A stretch of 16,654 bases of DNA, taken from NCBI GenBank assembly GCA_031283915.1, contig JAITAY010000377.1, forward strand, positions 1-16,654, read 5' to 3'. Shown here in pieces: positions 1 to 6,940 of this stretch (the first letter of the stretch is position 1; each line of letters starts with the position of its first letter). A program made the translations under genes and the position numbers. The stretch is from Tannerella sp. Its GTDB lineage: Bacteria; Bacteroidota; Bacteroidia; Bacteroidales; Tannerellaceae. A model generated the notes under the pieces. That model was given only the letters and a program-made list of their open reading frames with translations, made no database searches and had not been told where the DNA came from.

Positions 1-107
1 CCTGTGTAACAATATTGCAAAAACCTTATATCCATCCATTCTATTTTGTGTAATGAAGGGCTTTTTGATCCCGTTATTTGGAGTGGGCTGTATGCTTTTA
101 TTGGGGG

Positions 108-135
108 ACTACTAACTACTTACTACTAACTACCC
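108..135. repeat. 14-bp tandem duplication in intergenic DNA
   Basis: ACTACTAACTACTT (108-121) is followed directly by ACTACTAACTACCC (122-135), a two-copy tandem repeat differing only at the last two bases. It lies in the gene-free stretch 1-421. No function is evident. Confidence 0.7.
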
Positions 136-180
136 CTTTATGCACAAAACTATACCGCGTGCAGTATAAATTGCCACATA

Positions 181-325
181 GACGGAGTTTCAGCCAAAAA
201 GTCACCGGGATGAAAATTGCCTGTGGAAGTTTTCGTCAGGGAACTTCCGGGCCGAAAAATGCTTGAAGAATTTCATCCAGAAAGTCGCCGGGACGAAAAA
301 TGCTTGCGGAAGTTTCCACCGTCGA
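181..325. repeat. Degenerate 41-42 bp tandem repeat, about 3.5 copies
   Basis: The core CCGGG followed by (a/c)(t/c)GAAAA(a/t)TGC occurs at 205-220, 247-262 and 288-303, giving periods of 42 and 41 bp. Flanking parts also repeat: GGAAGTTTTC, GAAGAATTTC and GGAAGTTTCC follow the cores, and the stretch from 181 looks like the tail of an earlier unit. Short open frames crossing it are repeat artefacts. Nothing else was recognised in 1-355. Confidence 0.65.
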
Positions 326-355
326 AATTACAGCCGGTTTGTGACTCAACCGGCA

Positions 356-395
356 GTCTGTCTGTCTGTCATTTCAAAATATACTTTTATCTTTG
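356..395 (+). promoter_or_regulatory. Predicted Bacteroidetes-type promoter of the NlpC/P60 gene, overlapping a GTCT microsatellite
   Basis: TATCTTTG at 388-395 matches the TAnnTTTG -7 consensus exactly. TCTG at 365-368, one mismatch from the -33 TTTG, lies 19 nt upstream. That TCTG is part of a tetranucleotide run (GTCT, almost four units, 356-370), so each repeat unit offers an equivalent -33-like element. A start near 402 would give a leader of about 20 nt before the ATG at 422. Confidence 0.5.
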
Positions 396-421
396 CTCTG
401 CTGAATGAAATTATTTAAGTA

Positions 422-943
422 ATGAGACGACTGAATACGTTTGTGGCTATTTCTTTTTTGATGACGGGCATCTGTTTTTCATGTGTGACGCGCCGGCACA
501 CGGCTGTCGTATCCGAACGGGCGGGGAGGCTTGCCTCCAAACTGAATATGCGGGTGACGCCGGAAGACAATTTGAAACTGTATGATATGCTTGCCAAATG
601 GATCGGTACACCTTACCGGGCGGGACAAAGTTCACGAAAAGGTACAGACTGTTCCGGTTTTGTTTCCGTCATCTATAAGCAAATCTACGGAAAAGAACTG
701 GCGCGTTCGTCGGCAGCCATGTGGCAGCTCAATTGCCGGACGGTCAAGAATCCGGCGAAACTTCGCGAGGGTGATCTGGTATTTTTCCGTACCAATCGAA
801 ATTCCAAACTCCCCTCTCATGTGGGGATTTATTTGAAAGACCGGAAATTCGTCCATGCCAGCACGTCGCGCGGAGTGACCATCAGCAGCCTGGACGAACC
901 TTATTATCGGAATCACTGGATTTCGGGCGGCGTTGTCAAGTAG
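422..943 (+). CDS. NlpC/P60-family cell-wall peptidase, predicted lipoprotein
   Basis: This 173-residue protein is predicted to cleave peptidoglycan stem peptides (gamma-D-Glu-diamino acid type bonds) at the cell envelope. The N-terminus has a basic start, a hydrophobic stretch and a Cys at residue 21 (F-S-C), which suggests lipidation and export. The NlpC/P60 domain spans about 50-170. The expected catalytic residues are visible: Cys77 in TDCSGF, His133 in SHVGIYL and His145 in FVHAS; WIGTPYRAG (60-68) and REGDLVFF (115-122) are also typical. The length fits minimal Spr/NlpC-like lipoproteins with no extra targeting domain. The ATG at 422 is chosen because it begins the signal sequence and lies just downstream of a good promoter. 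The gene stands alone and converges on the OstA-like gene. Exact substrate is not readable from sequence. Confidence 0.9.
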   Translation: MRRLNTFVAISFLMTGICFSCVTRRHTAVVSERAGRLASKLNMRVTPEDNLKLYDMLAKWIGTPYRAGQSSRKGTDCSGFVSVIYKQIYGKELARSSAAMWQLNCRTVKNPAKLREGDLVFFRTNRNSKLPSHVGIYLKDRKFVHASTSRGVTISSLDEPYYRNHWISGGVVK

Positions 944-1212
944 TTTTTCAGGGAAGAAAAATAAATAATCCCAACATGTCCGTCATTCAAAATGACGGAG
1001 ATACAGAGGACACGGAGCACACGGAGGAAAAAATCTCCGTGTACTCTGTGCCTCCGTGGTTTTCAGAGAGTACAAAGTTTTCACGTCGACGGCCCCGGCT
1101 TCCGCTTTTGTTATCTGCTGCGCCTGCATCACCGCCGGATACAGCTATTCGGTAAAGCCCGTGCGAACCGCCGCCGGATAACGGGTTTCATCATTTATCA
1201 TTATTTGATTGT
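944..1212. other. Intergenic region between convergent genes
   Basis: The 269-nt gap between the ends of the NlpC and OstA-like genes contains the hairpin element described separately (980-1059). It also contains a weaker inverted repeat, CCCGT (1158-1162) with ACGGG (1181-1185). No clear T-tract terminator was found for either gene. The open frame across 992-1228 is built from the repeat and has no coding character. Confidence 0.6.
980..1059. repeat. REP-like double hairpin with CTCCGTG/CACGGAG arms
   Basis: A perfect hairpin CCGTCATT (980-987), loop CAA, AATGACGG (991-998) is followed by a second nested inverted repeat. In the second, ACACGGAG (1019-1026) pairs with CTCCGTGT (1035-1042), and outside it CACGGAG (1011-1017) pairs with CTCCGTG (1052-1058). 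Repeats made of CACGGAG/CTCCGTG words are common intergenic elements in many bacterial phyla. Its position between convergent genes would allow an RNA 3'-end or transcription-blocking role, which is inference. Confidence 0.65.
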
Positions 1213-2817
1213 CTATTCCCCGCGTTGAAATACGTTTGATCTTTTGGGTGGAATGTCTTCCGTTTTGCGTTTGGTCGGGCGGTAAATATCGTCTTTGTCT
1301 CTGGGGCGCAGGTAATCGTACCAGTAAAATCCCTTCAGTTTTTTCTGTTCCGGTAACAGGTCGGGCAAAGGGGTCGCCTTCCCTTCCGACTGCGGCCAGA
1401 GTTTCAACTTTTCCAGTTGGTTGTCTTTTATCCACATCCGCAGATAGCTGCTTTTCGTTTCGTTCATTTCCCACAGCAAACCGTCGTCGTGAACCGGATA
1501 ATAAATCGTTTCTACACTGCCTTCCATGTCGATCAGGTGCACGGCACGACCTTCCATCCAAGCTTTCAGATCGTTTCCCTTTAACTGGTTATAGGCGGAG
1601 GAGTCCAGTTCCTGAATGGCAAAGGCCGATTGAATGACGTGTACGTAATCGACCGTACTGTCCTTCATGAAAACCTTGATGGTGTCTCCGGTGAGCTGGT
1701 AGGCTTCATTCCAGAGTACCGGATCGGTATACATGTTCAGGATGGAATCTTTCATGTTGAACCGCATCGAGTCGCAAACGCCCTGTATGTCCGTGCGATA
1801 GAAACGGACTCCGTGATAAGCTCTGAGTTCGCGAACGGTCGAGTCGAGGGAAATCATCTCGAACATGTCGGCGCGGATGTAAAGGGTATCGCCCTGCGAA
1901 TATTCCATGCAGCGGGCGCTGTCGGTCACGTAGGCGTATTCCGTCTTTTCGCTGTATTGCCCGTACTGTCCTTCCAGAATGATGCGGTTGAGCGTATCCT
2001 GCAGGAAGATGTTGCCGAAAGCCTCGCCGAACCCGGTTTCGCGGTTATAGGCAATGGAATCGCCGGTCAGGAACCTGTCCCCCGACACCACCGTTGAACG
2101 ATCCAGCAACAGGGAAGTATTTTCCGCCGTGTTGTACCAGCCTCTGGAAGTATGAATGGTGCCGCTGTCCGAAACAATTACGGAAGGACCCAGGATGATG
2201 GCGACTTTCGTGTCGGTCAGATAGTGCAGCGTATCCGAATAGAGCGTGAACTCCGGGCTTTCGAGGCGAACACTGTCGTTGAAAACGGCCAGTTCCTTTC
2301 CCGGCGAATACTGTCCGTAGATGGAATACAATTTGTTTTCTGCGTCCACAATCACCCCGCCTTCGAAATAATATCCGATATCCACCGTCCGGTCGTAGTT
2401 CAGGCTGTCGGTAAAAAGCGTGACGACAGCGCTGTCGGACTGGATGTTCCTCATCACAACGTTCCTCCGTATTCGGGCTATTTGCGTGTGACCGTCGTAA
2501 AAGAGGTAGTCTCCATGAATATCCAGCGTGTCGCCCTGTTCCATGCAGACCCTGCCGAAGGCTTCGAGCGAACTGCTTTGCTCATAGTAATATGCACTGT
2601 CGCAATACATGAATGCACTGTCGTGCCGGAAACAGACATTTCCGATAAGTACCTGTCTGTCCGGGTTGAGTTCCTGGTCATACGTCTGCTCGTCCGCATA
2701 TTCCAGGTAGATTTTGGTGGTGAGGCTGTCCGCCTGCTGCGGGAGGGCGGCGCTCAGGCACAGGAACATCGCGGCGACTACGAAAGACGGACGGCGAAAA
2801 GCGGACGGGGGTAACAT
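1213..2817 (-). CDS. OstA-like protein (LptA/LptD N-terminal-like)
   Basis: This 534-residue protein is an exported member of the Bacteroidetes OstA-like family, related to the beta-jellyroll OstA domain of LptA/LptD that carries LPS across the periplasm. A signal peptide (about 1-27, hydrophobic VVAAMFLCLSAAL) precedes a long beta-rich region of short repeating strands. Motifs of the type GD(T/S)L..(H/R)(G/A)D recur at about 95-105, 194-200, 252-258 and 309-318, as expected for stacked OstA repeats. There is no C-terminal LptD-like barrel at this length, and the tail (505-534) is charged. It is the last gene of the four-gene PPIase block, starting 12 nt after the SurA-like stop, so it is probably co-expressed with periplasmic chaperones that serve the outer membrane. 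Substrate handling is inferred from the family; an internal Met17 is a less likely start because it would remove most of the signal peptide. Confidence 0.85.
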   Translation of the reverse strand: MLPPSAFRRPSFVVAAMFLCLSAALPQQADSLTTKIYLEYADEQTYDQELNPDRQVLIGNVCFRHDSAFMYCDSAYYYEQSSSLEAFGRVCMEQGDTLDIHGDYLFYDGHTQIARIRRNVVMRNIQSDSAVVTLFTDSLNYDRTVDIGYYFEGGVIVDAENKLYSIYGQYSPGKELAVFNDSVRLESPEFTLYSDTLHYLTDTKVAIILGPSVIVSDSGTIHTSRGWYNTAENTSLLLDRSTVVSGDRFLTGDSIAYNRETGFGEAFGNIFLQDTLNRIILEGQYGQYSEKTEYAYVTDSARCMEYSQGDTLYIRADMFEMISLDSTVRELRAYHGVRFYRTDIQGVCDSMRFNMKDSILNMYTDPVLWNEAYQLTGDTIKVFMKDSTVDYVHVIQSAFAIQELDSSAYNQLKGNDLKAWMEGRAVHLIDMEGSVETIYYPVHDDGLLWEMNETKSSYLRMWIKDNQLEKLKLWPQSEGKATPLPDLLPEQKKLKGFYWYDYLRPRDKDDIYRPTKRKTEDIPPKRSNVFQRGE

Positions 2818-2829
2818 GGAAGGAGCGCG

Positions 2830-4359
2830 TTAAAGGAAGGGGGCTGTTCCGCCGGCCTTGCCCTGTCTGTTTTGCCTGGGCGCCTTGCGTTGTTTGTCCT
2901 TTTGTCTTTTCCGTTCTTCTTTTTCCGCACGTTTTTTTTCTTTCCGGTCTTCCGTGACGGTGGGCGTCCATTCCCTACCGGGAAGGTTTTCCGGAACGTC
3001 CCTGACCCAGCCGGCATACTGGAAATCGCAATTGCGCCAGCCTTCCGCAATACGGACATAGGTTGTCTTCAGCTTTTTCTCTACCCACTGGTTCAGCAAA
3101 TCATCCTTTTTCCGTTCTTCAACCAGTGATTTGAGCGCCTGATAGTCGTCAGCCAAATTGGCTTTGTGACTTAGCGTCCGGGCACGCAGCTTGACAAGGG
3201 CAATCACTTCTTTCTGCTTGTCGGTCACCATCCGGAAGGGTTTGGATATTTCGCCGACCTGCATCCCGTCAACTACTTTCCCTATTTCCTGCGGCAATTC
3301 TTCCATTTCGAATTTGGGTGTTCCGGCATGATCGCTTTCATATCGCTGATTGACCATCAATCCTTTGTTGTTGCGCGTGTCCTTGTCGTAGGATAGGTAG
3401 GTGGCCGCTTCTTCAAACGTGAGTTTATTCCCGACAATGTCTGCATACAGCGAATCCATCCGGGTGGCCGCTTCATTGAGTTCATTGTCCGATACCCTCG
3501 GCCGCAACAGAATATGGCGACAGTTGATGCGGTCGCCACGTTTTTCGATCAATTGGATGATATGAAATCCGTATTCCGTCTCCACAATATTGGAAACCCG
3601 CTTCGGGTCGGTCAGATTGAAGGCTACATTGGCAAATTCAGGCAACAGGTTTCCCTTGCTCATGAATCCCATGTCTCCGCCGCGAGGCGCCGATCCGGGG
3701 TCTTCAGAATACATGATCGCCAGCGTCGAAAACTCTCTTTTGCCGCTATGTACCTGTTCGGTAAAGTCTCTCAACCGTTCCTTGATGGCGTCGATTTCTT
3801 CCAGAGGAATCTTCGGCTCCAGGGTGATGATCTGTACTTCGACTGTGGCCGGAATCATGGGCAGACTGTCTTGGGAAATGTTCCGGAAATAACCGCGTAC
3901 TTCCGAGGGCGTGAGTTTGACGTCGCCGACCAACTGTTGCTGCATTTTCTGCACGATCTGCTGTTCGCGTATCATCGTTTTACGTATGTCCTTGATTTGA
4001 GACAATTTCATGTTGAAATATTCTTCCAGCTTTTCCCGTGAACCGATACGGTTGATGTCGGCGTTGATATACTGGTCTACCATGCGGATGATCTGCCCTT
4101 CTTCCACGTCTACGCTGTCGAGTTTGGCCTGGTTCAGGTAGAGTTTCTGGATAGCAATCTGTTCCGGGATGAAACAATACGGGTCGCCGTCGAGCCGCAT
4201 CCTCTGACTTTGCATCAGCAAGCGTTGCGACTCTACGTCCGAACGCAGAATGGCTTCGTCACCGACAATCCATACAATTTCGTCAATCACATTATCCTGT
4301 CCCTTCGCAAAGCCCAGGTTACAGACTAATAATAAAATAAATATTCCTGCTCGTTTCAT
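2830..4359 (-). CDS. SurA-type periplasmic peptidyl-prolyl isomerase/chaperone with a basic C-terminal tail
   Basis: This 509-residue protein is predicted to help unfolded outer-membrane proteins cross the periplasm and to isomerise Xaa-Pro bonds. It has a signal peptide (1-20) and a SurA_N-like helical domain (about 22-165, starting DEIVWIVGDEAILRSDVE). The first parvulin domain (about 170-271) carries GGDMGF (228-233) and GFHII (264-268). The second (about 278-391) begins RHILLRPRV but lacks the clear GGDxG and GFHII signatures, so it may be less active. A SurA-like C-terminal strand region follows to about 450. The last 40-55 residues are unusual: from 468 the protein is almost only Lys, Arg, Glu and Gln (EDRKEKKRAEKEERKRQKDK) and ends GGTAPFL. 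The gene lies 12 nt downstream of the lipoprotein gene and 12 nt upstream of the OstA-like gene. The specific symbol surA is withheld because three related genes lie side by side. Confidence 0.88.
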   Translation of the reverse strand: MKRAGIFILLLVCNLGFAKGQDNVIDEIVWIVGDEAILRSDVESQRLLMQSQRMRLDGDPYCFIPEQIAIQKLYLNQAKLDSVDVEEGQIIRMVDQYINADINRIGSREKLEEYFNMKLSQIKDIRKTMIREQQIVQKMQQQLVGDVKLTPSEVRGYFRNISQDSLPMIPATVEVQIITLEPKIPLEEIDAIKERLRDFTEQVHSGKREFSTLAIMYSEDPGSAPRGGDMGFMSKGNLLPEFANVAFNLTDPKRVSNIVETEYGFHIIQLIEKRGDRINCRHILLRPRVSDNELNEAATRMDSLYADIVGNKLTFEEAATYLSYDKDTRNNKGLMVNQRYESDHAGTPKFEMEELPQEIGKVVDGMQVGEISKPFRMVTDKQKEVIALVKLRARTLSHKANLADDYQALKSLVEERKKDDLLNQWVEKKLKTTYVRIAEGWRNCDFQYAGWVRDVPENLPGREWTPTVTEDRKEKKRAEKEERKRQKDKQRKAPRQNRQGKAGGTAPFL

Positions 4360-4371
4360 CTTGTTTCTGCG

Positions 4372-5229
4372 TTAGTTTTCTGATTTGTATAAAAAAACAA
4401 CCTGCCCTTTCCGGACAGCATCCCGATATAATTCGTCTTCCGTCTTTTTCAGAAATTCAATCTTTTTCCTGTTTATCACCAATTCCTGAATCTGTGGGGC
4501 GGCATATTCATAAGGCGCTACATTTCCGGAAAGCACGTACTCGGAAATATTGAGCAGATAACAATACAAACTGTCCGACACTTCGATGAACTGTTTCGTT
4601 TTCAGATACTGCGACGCGTTCGGAATATGAATTGGTATCTTGCCCCGTATTTCGTCAAAATCGACCCACCGGTCGTAAAAATACTCGTACATGACGGCAT
4701 TCTGAATGCTGAATTTTTCTATGTCTTCCACCACACTTAACTCATTCCTGTGATATTTTTTCCGAATGTCCTCCAGCCCGGGCGCATCAATCGGAGCTAT
4801 TAAAAACAGTCCTTTAATCACATCGTTGCTTAAAATGAACTTTTTCGGATTCTCCCGATAAAAAGTTTGCTTCTCGTCTTCCGGAATCTCGGAGGCCAGT
4901 TTGGTACGGATCAGGTTTTCCTGATAGCGATGTGTAATCAGGGAACGCCGGTATTCTTCTACCAGACGGTCAATGTCCGCATCTCCACTGCCGATATTCC
5001 GTTTGGCTGCTTCATACATCAACAAATCTTTCACCCACTTGGTTACATAATTCTCGGCCATCAACAGGCTGTCTGCGTATGGTGTCCCGTCCGGTATGAA
5101 ATGCTCCACCTCATTTCGGGTCAATGCCTGTCCGCCCACTTTGACTACCTCGTCTGAATTGACGGTTTCCGGGGGGCGACAGGCATGTAGTAAACACACG
5201 GCAAGGAAGAAAACGATGGTTCGCGTCAT
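4372..5229 (-). CDS. SurA_N-like lipoprotein without a parvulin catalytic domain
   Basis: This 285-residue protein has a lipoprotein signal ending LLHAC (Cys17), so it is probably anchored to a membrane facing the periplasm. Residues about 25-150 resemble the N-terminal helical region of SurA/PpiD proteins: VVKVGGQALTRNEVE, then helices around YVTKWVKDLLMYEAAK and the KFILSNDVIKG strand. The rest keeps the helix-rich chaperone style, but no parvulin signature (GGDxG, GFHII) is present. Such proteins are often labelled peptidylprolyl isomerase; from this sequence a holdase or adaptor role is more likely than catalysis. The setting between two true parvulin proteins, with 12-nt gaps on both sides, suggests they act together on outer-membrane client proteins. 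The ATG at 5229 directly follows GGAG, too close to serve as a standard ribosome site. Confidence 0.75.
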   Translation of the reverse strand: MTRTIVFFLAVCLLHACRPPETVNSDEVVKVGGQALTRNEVEHFIPDGTPYADSLLMAENYVTKWVKDLLMYEAAKRNIGSGDADIDRLVEEYRRSLITHRYQENLIRTKLASEIPEDEKQTFYRENPKKFILSNDVIKGLFLIAPIDAPGLEDIRKKYHRNELSVVEDIEKFSIQNAVMYEYFYDRWVDFDEIRGKIPIHIPNASQYLKTKQFIEVSDSLYCYLLNISEYVLSGNVAPYEYAAPQIQELVINRKKIEFLKKTEDELYRDAVRKGQVVFLYKSEN

Positions 5230-5241
5230 CTCCGGGCTGAT

Positions 5242-6873
5242 TTATTTCCTGGGAGTTTTCCGGATGAATTTCTTTAGGTTCTTCAACACTTTCCAGTTGA
5301 TTTCAACCGGAAACTTTTCATTCAGTTCCTTGATCCAGGCTGCTTCCAATGCTGCCTGTTCCTCCAATGGTTTGTTCCACACCCGTTGATTGCTTATCTC
5401 GAACAACAGGATGCCATCGTGATATTCCTTTACCAACTGATCATATTCAGGATGCCGCTCGTTCAGCGTTCTCTTTTCCAGTTCGGTGACAATGTCGCGG
5501 ACAAACAGTCGATAGACTTCGTTCAGGAAATCACCGGAATAGGTTTTGGTCGAAAACGGATAAAGCCTGAGGTATTCGGCAAATTCATACTGCGGAAAAT
5601 CCGTCATGTCCATGTACATGAGCGTTTTCGTCATCTTGCGCGCCTCGTTGTAAAAAGCTGTGTCGGTCGGGAAATACTTGTCGCAGAGGTGTTGCAGGTC
5701 GTCATAAGCGTCCTGATTGAGGACATAACCGAATTTAGCTTTCTGACGTTCCTCAAAGCTTTTATACAAGTCGAAATTGCGTTCTCCCTGCTTCATGATC
5801 ATGTACATCCCGCGTTCCATTTCTTCAAACGGCACGCGCTCTTTCCGGTTCAGAAGCTTGATGATATGATAACCCAGACGGGTACGAACCGGTTCGGATA
5901 TTTCGCCCGGGGTCTTCAGGGCAAATGCAGCCTGTTCAAAGGGTCTGACCATTTCGCCCAGACCGAAATAGGGTAAAACGCCATCCTTCGCATTTGTTTT
6001 GTCGTCAACCGAATAGGTACGTACCAGTTCGGCAAAATCTTCTCCCTTCTTTGCCTTTTCATAGACTTCGTTCACTTTGTCCATGAACATCTTTTCGAGC
6101 ATGTCTTTGGGACCGGCGCTTTCCGGTGGCTCTGCAATCAGGATATGGGCGACCTGTATTTTTCCGGGATTCGGAATCCGCTTGTTGACCCGTATCAGAT
6201 GGAATCCGAAGGCCGTGCGTACCGGCGTGGAAACGACGCCGACCGGCAAGGAATAAGCTGCGTCTTCGAATGCCTTATACGCCTTCAACGGATACAGATA
6301 GTCGATCGTCTCATAGGCCACACCTGATTTTTCTTCCGCCGCCAGCGACTGGCCGACGGTGTCAAAGTTTTCCCCGTTCGCGATTCGCTTGTAAACCTCA
6401 TACGCTCTGTTATAGCCGGCCAGCGTATCTTTCGAGAGGCTCTGAGCCGGCAAGGGAAACAGGATGTGACTGACGGAGACAATCTCGTTGTTTCTCTCAT
6501 ATACTTCGTTGAGCACCCGGGCTTCCCCTTCCTTGTCGGAAAGGTAACTGGCTTTCAATTGTGTCTGATAGTTATTGAGTTCGTCTTCAAACGCGTAGGT
6601 TTTATCCATTTCTAAAGATTCAGCTTCCGCTACTTTCAGTTTGAAATTTTTAAACAAGGTTACATAGTCCTCTAATGATTTTTTGTCCAGCAAATCTACA
6701 CTGCTGTCCTTTTGGGCGAGAAAAAGAAACTCCGAAAGCGGAATATCTTTTCCTGCAACCGTCATTACCACAGGATCATCCTCTTTTGAATATGCAAAAT
6801 AAAAATTCAGTCCTAAAATTACGAATACAAAAATCTTTTTCATCATCAGTTTTTTCATTATATAATAATACAT
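5242..6873 (-). CDS. Periplasmic peptidyl-prolyl isomerase with two parvulin domains
   Basis: This 543-residue protein begins with a short hydrophobic export signal (about 12-29). A small SurA_N-like region follows (about 32-125, VVMTVAGKDIPLSEFLFL). Parvulin domain 1 spans about 130-230 (SVSHILFPL, AFGFHLIRV) and domain 2 about 238-341 (VAHILIAEPP, DGVLPYFGLGEMV, GYHIIKLLN). A helical C-terminal region with no recognised domain follows to the basic end (FIRKTPRK). It is predicted to act as a periplasmic folding catalyst for secreted or outer-membrane proteins. The ATG at 6873 is used because AAGGA lies 7 nt upstream, but in-frame ATGs at 6858, 6846 and 6843 would give a more usual signal peptide (MKK start). 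It opens the four-gene block running to the OstA-like gene. Confidence 0.88.
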   Translation of the reverse strand: MYYYIMKKLMMKKIFVFVILGLNFYFAYSKEDDPVVMTVAGKDIPLSEFLFLAQKDSSVDLLDKKSLEDYVTLFKNFKLKVAEAESLEMDKTYAFEDELNNYQTQLKASYLSDKEGEARVLNEVYERNNEIVSVSHILFPLPAQSLSKDTLAGYNRAYEVYKRIANGENFDTVGQSLAAEEKSGVAYETIDYLYPLKAYKAFEDAAYSLPVGVVSTPVRTAFGFHLIRVNKRIPNPGKIQVAHILIAEPPESAGPKDMLEKMFMDKVNEVYEKAKKGEDFAELVRTYSVDDKTNAKDGVLPYFGLGEMVRPFEQAAFALKTPGEISEPVRTRLGYHIIKLLNRKERVPFEEMERGMYMIMKQGERNFDLYKSFEERQKAKFGYVLNQDAYDDLQHLCDKYFPTDTAFYNEARKMTKTLMYMDMTDFPQYEFAEYLRLYPFSTKTYSGDFLNEVYRLFVRDIVTELEKRTLNERHPEYDQLVKEYHDGILLFEISNQRVWNKPLEEQAALEAAWIKELNEKFPVEINWKVLKNLKKFIRKTPRK

Positions 6874-6901
6874 GTTTATTCCTTTGTCATAAGGTATAAC
6901 T

Positions 6902-6936
6902 CAAAAATAAAACTTTTATTATGCGCTGGCTTCAAA
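6902..6936 (-). promoter_or_regulatory. Possible promoter of the PPIase/OstA-like block
   Basis: On the minus strand TATTTTTG (6909-6902) fits TAnnTTTG, and a TTTG at 6936-6933 lies 23 nt upstream, a little longer than the usual 19-21 nt. The site fills most of the 67-nt gap after recQ and would give a leader of about 20-25 nt. AAGGA then precedes the ATG at 6873. Transcription may also read through from recQ. Confidence 0.4.
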
Positions 6937-6940
6937 AAAA

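Noticed and set aside
181..325. CRISPR array
   Set aside because: The units are continuous with period 41-42 and diverge throughout; there are no unique spacers between conserved repeats, and no cas genes are present.
78..408. Two overlapping short plus-strand open frames
   Set aside because: They lie across degenerate tandem repeats; the apparent proteins reflect the repeat units and no start signal supports them.
992..1228. 78-codon plus-strand open frame after the NlpC gene
   Set aside because: It is made largely of the REP-like hairpin sequence and has low-information, Arg-rich translation with no protein resemblance.
2152..2814. 220-codon plus-strand open frame within the OstA-like gene
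   Set aside because: It is antisense to a well-supported gene with a signal peptide and repeats, and has no domain or promoter of its own.
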